This document shows, in pieces, positions 46,527-57,400 of a stretch of DNA of 64,000 bases. The position numbers and the translations under genes are program-made. Origin of the DNA: Lepisosteus oculatus (taxonomy: Eukaryota > Chordata > Actinopteri > Semionotiformes > Lepisosteidae); the NCBI RefSeq assembly GCF_040954835.1, contig NC_090723.1, forward strand, positions 4,722,001-4,786,000, given 5' to 3'. Each line of letters begins with the position of its first letter. The stretch's first letter is position 1. Under the pieces are notes generated by a model. That model did no database searches, was not told where the DNA came from, and saw only the letters and a program-made list of their open reading frames with translations.

Positions 46527-47855
46527 TCTAGGCACTGAGATGTCAGTCTTACCGATATGATAATTACCTCCTTATTTAATTAATAAGCATCGGAAAATGA
46601 GAAACTATGGGAGTTCCACGGCCTAATTCACTTAGCAAAGCAGGGCTTGATAAGTATTGTTGAAAAGGGCAGCCAAGTCAAGCTCCTGCCTGCAAAACTG
46701 AAGGTGACCATGACATTAAACCAGAGTTTAGGGCTGTATTTAGACACGTTTACCTTCTAAAGTTGATTTTCACAGCCAATTTTAAAAACAGACTACTACT
46801 GATATACTAATATATTGTTTTTTTTTTCTCTAAAAGTTGGCAGCCTGTTTCCCACAATGCCACAATGTGGCAGCCTGCAGACTGCGTGAACTGAACTTGG
46901 CACTGGATCATATTGTTATAGGCATGTTGGAGGGAGGGGTCGTCTCCATTTTCTTTCAAAGTACCCTTAATAAGACCGCTTGATGGCTTTTCCAAAAATT
47001 CATTTCTCGCTTAACAGCAAACACTAGAAACTATACATTTTTCTACAATCGCCTTTTACAATCCAGTTCATCTGAAATGGCCTTTTCAGTTACTTCTCTT
47101 TAAGCCAATAATCCAGTTCTAAATGAGTACCAGTGTGCATGTTAACCCAATTCACTTACGCTATTAAACATCGCTAAGCCAGTAGGACCAGCCCCGGTCA
47201 GAAACACATGGACCTCTCGGAGGAGGGACGATATAAAACACGTGGACAGGCTCTCAGATGTAATGCTGTCCAGAGCACATGAAGGAAACGGTTCACTGCG
47301 TGTCTCTCTACAGAGGTGCACAGAAGTAGGTATTCTCTTTCAACCACTGAAATTTGAGATTTGGAACGCAGCTGCCTGAAGATTTGATTAAAACTCCAGC
47401 CCCAGTGTCCATTCTGGGCATGGAAGAGAAGCACTTGATCTGGACCACATTAACCAGTAGGCTGTGAGGAACAGTGCCAATTTAGTAAAGCTGGTGTCTT
47501 CTGTGGGAAATTAATACAATTAATATGGAATATTTCCTCCTAAAAAGATATAGAGGCAAATCAGTGTGCCCTGGGGTTTAAATACGCCCATCGTACTACG
47601 TACAAGTATAATACACTTTGGAATCCATTTTCCTTTAGTTGAATTTCATAAACAGCAGGAGTAAGCATTTTGTTGCCATGGAAATTTAATGTGTGCAGAA
47701 TTCTAAGTCTGTTTTTTATCTGTTTTGACATTCGTTAAAAGGTTCCCACAGTCAACACTGAGCTCAATTCATGAAAAATGCTTCATTTTGTAATTCTAGT
47801 CAAATGTCCGTAAAGAGTCTGATCTGTGCAGCAACAATTCATGAGTTTAGCCCCT
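46527..47855. other. intergenic DNA between the two gene 3' ends, no gene seen
   Basis: Nothing recognised. It might include further 3' UTR of the V-ATPase gene if a more distal poly(A) site is used. Confidence 0.5.
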
Positions 47856-48315
47856 TTTATTTGTTTATACAGTAGCTGGACAGAAATTTCAGTCCCATAT
47901 GTGGCAACTAGATCTTTAGAGGCCTTGGAAACACCTACATTAATTTGCTTTTTTACCCCGTAAATAAAACACAGCCCGAAGCGCTGTTCCTTCATTGTGT
48001 TCAGATCGTGTTCGTGCTGCAATGCAACTCGATATAAAGAACGCTCATCCCATGAAGAAGCCCTGCACACCCTTTTCTGTTCCTGTACATGACTACTAGT
48101 GTTACAAGAGAAGGACTCAATAAGTTACTCGGATAAAAAAAACAAAAACAAAGCAAAACAAGGTCACGACACATTCGGCTGTCTGCGGTTCAGCGCACGG
48201 GCAGGCGATGGCGTTTCTGTCGTACGGCACAGCGACACGGGATTTCGGACAAAGCAGCAACTACCAGAAGGCTCACGAGCAAGACACAGCAGCGGAGAGG
48301 GTCGGGGGGGGCCGT
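47840..48315 (-). other. V-ATPase a-subunit gene 3' UTR (probable)
   Basis: On the - strand the stop codon at 48318-48316 is followed by about 455 bases without another gene up to an AATAAA hexamer (reverse of 47856-47861). The length of the UTR is inferred. Confidence 0.45.
47856..47861 (-). promoter_or_regulatory. candidate poly(A) signal AATAAA for the V-ATPase gene
   Basis: The first canonical hexamer downstream of the stop codon on the - strand. No experimental support is available from sequence alone. Confidence 0.45.
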
Positions 48316-48409
48316 CTAGTCGTCGAACCTTCCCTCCAGGATGCTGTCGAAGGAGAACGGAACGAACTTGAAGCCTAGGCCCGTGTAGAACTTGTTCTGG
48401 AACTCCACC
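48316..48409 (-). CDS. V-ATPase a subunit, terminal coding exon
   Basis: Encodes the third base of a Trp codon, then 30 residues ([15 protein letters not shown] to EGRFDD) and TAG. The acceptor on the - strand is tttccccag. VEFQNKFY is nearly invariant in animal a subunits. Confidence 0.93.
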
Positions 48410-51400
48410 CTGGGGAAAGAGACAAGAGACGGGCATATTTTAGTCCCAGAACTGGAAGTCTTTTTTCGGCCTATTTCTGTGGTTTTTGAAAAGGGAATAA
48501 TGACTATAATAATTGCACTTTCTATTAATAATGGTTGTTTTACCATATATGCAAAGGATATTTCTAAAGCCTTTATAAAGAGCTTTAAAACACACAAAGG
48601 GTCCCTCTCTATTAACTTGAATGCTACTGCTACTGGTACGAGTAGTCACCTACAGAGCAGTTTGCAGACAGGAGGAGACTCAAGCCCTACCCGAGAGACA
48701 CTTTGTCCCAAAAGCTCAGCTCAGATGAAGAGAGGGTTTGCTTTGCTACTGTAACTACACTAAGCTGCGGATTAGATTGACTGCACGGAATACAGCTAGG
48801 GTTCAACACAGCTACCTTTTCAGACCTTCCCGTGGGATCTCTGCTTCATGGTAGAATTTCTTCATATTGCACAGTTTGTGCCATCATTATTCAGGCACTG
48901 ATGTGGAATTTCCAGTATGGAAGAAGGGTTGTTGCCTACTAGACTACCGACATCACGAGGCAATGATTGGATTTTAAGCAAATGATGGAGAGATTACCCA
49001 TTACACCAGTACACATACAGTGCAGGTTGCAAGCTGCAGGGCCCAGTCTTGTGTTTATAAATTAAAATCCATTTTATAGCCCACATGAAGATGCAGAACT
49101 TGTGTTTTCTCATTCTGCCAATAAGACATAAGCAGAAGTGCTGGCAGATTAAACACCTAAGGGCTAATTTTTAAAGCAGTCTTGTTAGGAAAATCACTTG
49201 TGCTATTTTTCCAAAGTTTATTTCAAGTATTTTTCCTCAACATAAACCAGACATGCACAGCATGCAAGCCAACACCAGCTGCAAGATCGTGTTATTGAAT
49301 CCCATGTTCAGGGCTGGAATTCCTGTTAAGAGTTCCAAGACATGACCATCAGGTATACATGACTTAAAACAATAATCGCCTTACTTTGAGTTAATAAGCA
49401 TATTCACCATATTAAAAGGCCACTTCACATGAGAAGAGTGTACATTTTGTATTTTCATTGAATGCAATAAGAAGTTCAGTGAGAAACCAGCCTTGAGTTT
49501 AATTAAAAAACTTTCAAAATCTAACTTCATCCACACGAGTAAACACTACTTTTCATCAGTATTTCTTAGGAACTGTAGATCTGATAAAGGAACTTATCAA
49601 GTAGTCTTTCTTTGTCCTTAAACAAGCATCTACACTTCTGGGCAGCCTCTGTTGTAGTGTGGCAAGTTGCTATATCATCTTTATGGAGTTTATAGTTACT
49701 TACAGTAACTCTCATTATTGTAAAGACTATTCTATTGAAAACTACTGCCCCCCACTGAAAGCTGGATTATTCCATATCCTGAAACTGTACACACCCAATT
49801 ACTTCTTAACCTCAGCATCCAATACACTTATTCTGAACAAGCAGCAACTGTTTATTGATTTTGTTCACTACTACCTTTCATTCTTGTTCCTGCACAAATG
49901 TGTTCAATTTGCCAAAACTCAGTCTATATAATCACTAAATATAGAGTAATAAGTAATAATTCTGTCTCCACTAAAAAACAACTGCAGTGTTCCACAGACA
50001 AAAAAGCAACACATATGAACTGCTCTGTCCAGGATAAACTGAAATACAAGTGGAAATATTCAGCAGATAAACTGGCTGACAAAGACATCTTCATCATAAT
50101 GAGGTATCAGTGGGGTTAAGATCTAGCTGTGGAATCTACTCTTCAGCTAAAATGGATGTGAGGGAGAAGGAGAGTGTGGATTCCTGCCAGCTGCCAGTGT
50201 CTTGGTGCTGCAGAACCAAATAAGGAATGAAAAGCAAATGATTCAGAATGAAAACAAGCCCTCTGCTCTTTTACACGGGTTGAGAACAATTTTCCATTCC
50301 AGCTGCCTTTCTCTGTAAAAAACACACCAGAAGCCCCATTTTTATGGCAAGGGAGGCCAAGCGCCCAAAACAGCCGTTTCAATGATCATTGGTTTGCTGG
50401 TCAATCTTAAGTACAAACTGCCCTGATCACCAGAGCTGTTCGCCTGGAAACAGCCATTATAAACTGGCAATTGCTGGCTCACATCCCGGCTCCATGCCCC
50501 ACTGTGATCGCGAGTAGGATGTGATCTATGCTTAGCGCGGTGTTGAGAGCACAGCACATCTTTCCCTCGAGATTTTACCAAATTCTCTTGAATGTGACAA
50601 GGAGATGATGAAGGCTTTTTTGAAATGGGACTGAAAACAATTCTGGAAATCTTCGATTAAAATCCTGTGGCATTCTTAGTATACTTGCCCCACACACCAC
50701 TCGTCCACCCTGAACCGCCCCTCCCTGCTACTCCCACTGGCCCCAGTGGGTGCTGCTCTGCCCAATCTGGAGATTTTCACTGTGAGCTTCTCAGTCACCT
50801 TCCCCAGGGCTGCTGGGGTTCGAGGGCTCGAGGCCTGGCAAGGTGTCGACTGTTTGCTGTGTAGCAGCGACACCTGCTGGTCGCAATGCGCCTCTGATTT
50901 TGCACACTCAGCTTTTTAGTGGATTGAGCACAGCAAGGATCAAGTGTACAACAAGGTGCTGTTGACTGACATTACAATCCAACAAAAAGCCCGACAAGAC
51001 TCAACTGTGCTGGAGTAACAATTCTCACTTCATTTTCCTTGTACAGCCACCTGCCCTTACTTTAACAAGGAACCAGTTATCGGTGCAACTATAATAATAA
51101 TATCCTTACACGTATATAGAGCTATTCTGGACATTCAACTCAAAGTGCTTTACAGGTCATGGGGACTCCCCTCCACCACCAATGTGCAGCCCCACCTGGA
51201 TGATGCGACAGCAGCCATAGTGCACCAGTACACACCAGCTCTCAGGAGGAGAACAGAGTGATGAAGCCAGTTTAGAGGAGGAAGCCATGATTGATAAGGG
51301 CCAGGGGTATATATGGCCAGGATACCAGGGTTAACACCCCTATTCTTTTTGAGAAATGCCCAGGGATTTTTAAGGACCAAAGAGAGTCATGTCCTTGGTC

Positions 51401-54400
51401 TAACATCTCATTTGAAGTATGATGCCTTTTTTACAGTACAGTTTTCCCATCACTATACTGGAGCATTAGGATCCACACAGACCGTGGGGTGAACGCCCCC
51501 ACTGGTCCCACTAACACCCTTTCCAGCAGCAACCTTAGCTATCCCAGGAGGTCTCCCATCCAGGTACTGGCCAGGCCCCCGCCTGCTGAGCTCCAGTGGG
51601 CTGCCAGCTGTGAGCTGCAGGGTGATACAGCAGCTGGTCTAGAAAGACTAAAGAGAAAGAAAAGAGCCTTTACTCCAGTAGACCAGGAGTCCTGCCCTAG
51701 ACACCATGGAAACCCGAAGAAAACCCAGCGCCTCGCCTCCTGATTGTCATGTGAGAGTGTGCGCTGGCTGTGTAGCTGCTGGATTCAGAACTGAACCAGA
51801 GGATCGCGCTATTTTTAACCCTGTATCTCTGGCACTTCATCATAAACTATCTACTCACTGACCTTTCACACAGAAGTGTTTCGAATTCCTCAGCCCGCCT
51901 GGAGGAATGGTATTTTAGGAGATCAGTGTGCCGCGCCCTGCAAGACCTTTTAATTTTCACCAGCCAAAAAGTAAAAGTAAAAGGTAAAGGGAGCTTAAAA
52001 CGCAGACAAGAAAATGTGTGAACACTGAATCCAAGGCCTCTACCAGCTGTGTGACCAGCTGCTCCATACAGGCAGGCTTGGCCTTTTTTTTAAACTTGGA
52101 CATCTAAGGAAACATCCGGCTGATGAGCCTCAGATGGAGAAAATCCCACAAGTGCTGTTCGTTTAGTGGGGCACCTGGGCTGAAGCACGTCAGCCGTACC
52201 TCTGATATTCGTCTAAAAAGCTGGCATCCGGCTGAACCAAGCAGACCTGCTCTCAGTACGTGCTCTCTGTCCCAGAATTTACCCACACTCAGACAGAACC
52301 AGAGGCCTGTCTGTCACTCCTGCTGTATGAGCCGAGAAAAAGGAATCTGACACCTTTGTGCAAAAGCTAACTACCACTGGAGGCCTCAGGAGGTATATAC
52401 ACATACAGTAGTTATAACTTGGAGCACTTCCTGTAATGTGTATTTATACTCAAAGGACCCCCAAACTCTGATTTCAGAAAATGGCTGTGCACTATACCAG
52501 TTTTCCATAGCACACGCCTACTCAAGATTCTGTTAAGGACCATGCGGAAATGAAAGATTTATTTCCCTTATAAAAAGCTAGGTCTGTGGGATAACCGACC
52601 GCATTCAGGATCAAACACCGTCCAGGAGAATCCCCACATTAACAGGTGGTGCTGGAATTTTACCAACATCTTTGAAATTCAGGCCCAGTGCAACCTCCTG
52701 TTCTCAGAAGCTTGTGACTGAGGAGTAACGACCTTCTCTCCACCAGCCTTGGGAAAAACAGAGAGTCTGGTATGCTTGACTCTTGTAGAGGATGTGCCAC
52801 TATGTTAATTACTTGCGTATTAGGCCTAACCAACTTCAAACATTTGAATTGGGTTTAAGAGGAGTAAGAATTGGTTTATATTGGTCTAAACTGATTTCGG
52901 CGCAACACATTAAAAAGAACACATTTGTGTTTGAGAGCTTTTTGAACTCATAAAATGGTCGCTGGTAAACCGTGCCTAGAAAACGTGAACGATTACGTTT
53001 AACATAAAATCCTGTCCGACGATCCTTTTCCTCCCTCAAAACCTTGTTGTTTTATCCTTGGATAAATTTAGTGGCCCAGTCAAACAGCCTCAAACACAGA
53101 TTCCTAGCACAGACAGTTCGTACAGGGACAAATACAATCAGTCAGAACAAAATAATGTATTTGGACCTTTGACAAAGAAAAGTCTGGACTAAACAATTTA
53201 TCATGTACAGTGTGAAATAAAAACTCCTGGCCGGATAATTACTGTATGGGGTGGGTGTTTCTGAGCTTACTACTGGTCCTGTGTCGAAAGTGATGTACAA
53301 ATGTGGACCATTTCTTGTTAGTTTTTATTGGGCCCTTAGATTCTGATGTCTGTCCAATCCCTGACCTGCTATTTCAGTCCTTTTAAAAAAAAAAAAAAAG
53401 TACATGATGCTGTATTTCAGCCAGCATTTGGTCCTTTAAAATAACTTGAATTTATTGAAACAGTGTCATCCTGAGCGAATGTAGCAGTATGGGAGCATGA
53501 TATTTGCCACTGCGTTTCAAGACTTATGCTAAGAGTGAGGTTTTCCAAGGAAACTAGTTGGGCCTCATTTCAGACCCCCTAATGCAAAGCTGCATTAGAA
53601 CAATTAGAGGCACAAAGGAGAACAGCCTAATCTCCACACTCCTGGTGCCGTGCAAATATTCCAGGCGCTGTGCCAGGAAAAACAGCAACCACAACCAGCC
53701 GTACCAGGAGCCCCCGCTGAAAACCTCTCCTCTCTTCTCTCAGGACTGCGACGACACGCCCTGGATTCCCCAGCTGAGGGCAAAGTCAAGCTGGGCCCCC
53801 AAACCCCAGTCACCACCCTATACCTCAAATCTGGTTTCCAGTACCACAGCTTGGCCTATAGAGGGAGCCAGAGAGCTGCAACTCCCCTGTCCACAGCCTT
53901 GCTGCAGCTCCACACTGCCACACCTATCAGAACGCATTCCTGAAGGTTTAAAATGCTAAAATACATATCACAAGGCTACTACTATCAATACTACTGTAGT
54001 TTTTCCCCACTTTCTTTTCCTTCTTCTTTGGTGGTCACACGAATTTCAAAACAGGGGTTTACATTTTACCCTGTTAACATAATTATGACGAATCTTCTAA
54101 TGTCACGTTGGAGTGGAGTTTACTTAAACTGTGTATATGCTTAATGCAGTGCTGAATTGAACAATGCCTAAAACATTTGAAATTGATAGTACTTCCAACC
54201 ACCTAAGGTATATTTTCATATCGTCTTCTAATCATTAGGAAACAATGTGAGAAAAGTTAAAATTTACTAGATTTACTAGAAGTACATGCAGGAAACGATT
54301 TTGATGGGTTTTAAATGAATTAACCCATGTTCTGTGCTGTTAAGCTGATTTTAGGATGCTGTTCTCTTAAAAGAAACTGTCGTCACACAGCTAGTTCCTT

Positions 54401-57400
54401 CCAACAGGATCTGAAACACTTCAAGGCAAACTTCAGCTGAGTTTAAGCTTCCCCTGGTTCGTGTTATAATCTTTCTTACTCATTCCGGCTATAGACAGCA
54501 CACTGTTGAGCTTACACCTAATTCTGAGCAATGATTTGAGAACCGTGAAAGACACTACACATATGAAAGAGTTCTGCTACCTCTTTCTACTGCCAACTTT
54601 GCTTTGGAAAGGAAGCAATTGCTTCAGTCTCTGTGTTCATCACAGCTGGATTCAGGGCACACTTTATCAAAAGGAAGATTATCATCTTCTTGGCTAAAAC
54701 ACAAAGTGATACTTTTTTTGCTCAGGGTTGTTTCCAGGAGTAAAAAAAAATCTACCTTCTCTGTCCCACACACAACCAATATGGGGGTGCATAAAAAGTT
54801 CGGTCATTTAAAAAAAATCTACTATAGGGCAATGAAATTGGTCTGCACACAGATGTAATGAGGGCAGTACACACCAGAGAGCGCACGCTACATGGGGGTG
54901 AACACCATTTGTGTCCACGATGGAGAATAACACCGTAGCTGACGGCACAAACAGTTTCAGCACTCAAGAGGGCAAAAGGATTTCAGAAGGAATTTCACAT
55001 CTGTGAAGATACCAGGCGCTGTCCAGCACGCAACCAACTTGAGAGCGGCCCCAGAGTTGTTTAAATAGATAATGGGGGATGCTGGCAGTTATAATCTGAA
55101 TGTTGCGTTTTGAAGAGAATTTACTCCTGGGAAAGCTGAGGTTGCTGCTGGATGAAGCGTTAGAGGGACCAGTAGGAGGCGCTCACCGGGGACACTATAG
55201 TACAAAAAGGCCCTGTCCTTCAGAGATGTAAAACCCAAGGTCCTGACTCTCTGTGGTCATTACAAAATCCCAGGGTGTTTCTCGAAAAGAGTAGAGGTGT
55301 AAATTTGGCGTCCTGGCCAAATTTCCCATTGGCCTTTATCAATCATGGCCTCTTAATTATCCCCATAGCATCATCCAGGCGGGGCTGCACACTGGTGGTG
55401 GTGGAGGGGCATCCCCATTACCTGTACAGCGCTTTAAGTAGAGTGTCCAGAAAAGTGCTATATATGTGTAAGGAATTAATATTACCATTATAAAAGAATC
55501 AAGACTATTTTGCTTTATATACAGTTTTAATTCCAGAGCTTGGCTGCTGAGGTTTAATGAATAAGCCCCTTTGTGTAGCAGCACTGTTAGGTACCTTGTA
55601 GCTGAAGCCTGACTGTATTACTGACTCCAGTCTAAAGCCATCTTAAATACCGAGTGCAACTTTGCAGCACAAACACCCTGGCAGCTGTAGGTGTCTGAGG
55701 GGCTGGGAACCACAGTCCGTCATGCCACAGGAGCTGAGCTGAAGACCACTCGCAGGTCTTCTGCAGAGACCTGTGAACTGCCTGATGAAAGCAAGCTGAT
55801 GAAGGTAAAAAGCTACGCGGGGACACACTCTAAAACCTAATAAGACATGATCAATGTTACTTCATTTCGCAAACGTGCCTTCTCATCTGTGCGGCAGAAA
55901 TAACTGAACTCTGGAAGGGGGTTCAAGCATGGATTCATCACACGAAGCCTTCGTGTAGGATGCAGTCCTGTGCGAAACCTCAGAGAGGAAACGCTTGGCT
56001 TCCGGCCAACGATGGAAAGAAAGTCTTGTTGTTTTGGGTTTTAATTTTCCACGCTTACAAAGTGCACAGAGTTTCAAACTCTTCCTGCTCGCCCACCCTG
56101 CCTCAAAGCCTGCAGACGAACAGAGGCCCGCTGCCTCGGGCTTCATCATCCGAGCTGGAGAGCCCAAGAACGAGACCCTTCTGACCCCCGGGTCCGAGGA
56201 AAATACAGAGAAAAGGGGGAATGTCTTCATGGGATGGGAAACCATAGATGACATGTGTGGGAGGACAGGCGCCCTGGAACGTGCTTAACTTTCAGGGCTC
56301 GTCATCAATCCTGTGCGCGAAAAAAAGAGAAACATACCGCAACACTGACTCACAGTCGAGTGTGCATGAGAATTCACTGGGTACAGTGGATCTGCGAATG
56401 TGTGTACGTATTCCTTCAAGTGCCCGTGTGTCGATGAGATTATTTCTCCTTCAGGGTATCTGTGAAAGGGGAATGGTTATGGATTAAATGAGAAATTCAA
56501 CTCTGCCTGCCATTACAATCCTGGTAGCCACCAGTGATTTTATACCAGGCTTGTATTCTCTGACTGGCAGATGGGCCATTACTGGGAGTCTCTGCGAGAC
56601 TGATTTGAAGAGTGACACTACAGCTCAGTGGTTCTCAAACCCATCGGTTTGAACCAGGTGGGTCTTAACTCTCCAGTGGCTTCAACTGATCGCTAGTTTA
56701 GAATTTGTCTGCACTCAGGCCTTTTTTTCATGCAACTTGGAAAATCCTCTGTTTTTTAACTATTAATTGTTTGTGGAGTCAGAGGCACCTGTGGTCTCTT
56801 TTTTTATAAAGGATGTTAGTGTCTTGCTAATTTAAGAAGTCCTATGTTTAAATGTAAAAGCACATAAAATGTAGTATCTCCTTATATACACTAGAAATGA
56901 TACACATATACACATACAATTTCATGTATACAATTACTTTTTTTCTTTTTTACATATAATTTCATTTTGTTCTGTGGATTATGGCAAAAGTCCTGCATTT
57001 CATCTGGAAGAGTAAAAATCAATTCAGAGTATCAAAGTTTCATTCTCAACGTTTTCTTCAAATTTAAGTCGAGGAAGGGTAACATTTTGAAAAAGAACAG
57101 ACAGCAGTGGAAAATGGTTTAACTCAAATAACAACGTACTGCACCTCAAGACAACAAGAACAAACCAAATGCATTACACTCTACTTAAACCTGTTCCAAT
57201 GAAAACATTTTTTTTTAAATTCCTTTTCAAACTATGAGGTGGTCATTAATTCCTAATTGCTTGTAGCAGACAAAGGAAGGGTTTAAGAAAAATAAACTCA
57301 GCTCTTCAGAGTTGACATTCCAGCAGTTAACTTAACAGGCAGAGTAGAGCAGCTTTTCCTGTGTAGCAATTCTTTCCTATCAAGGTTTTACAATGCTGTG

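Noticed and set aside
40440..51638. Genuine 5S rRNA genes or pseudogenes at the 5S-like stretches
   Set aside because: The 5S-like part diverges from 5S rRNA and is always joined to the same unrelated body, so these are SINE heads, not rRNA genes.
53558..53959. 133-codon frame in the V-ATPase last intron (+)
   Set aside because: Proline/serine-rich with no domain; consistent with a GC-richer non-coding patch.
55883..56254. 123-codon frame in the V-ATPase last intron (-)
   Set aside because: In the sense orientation of the gene but not bounded by fitting splice sites and unlike any part of the a subunit.
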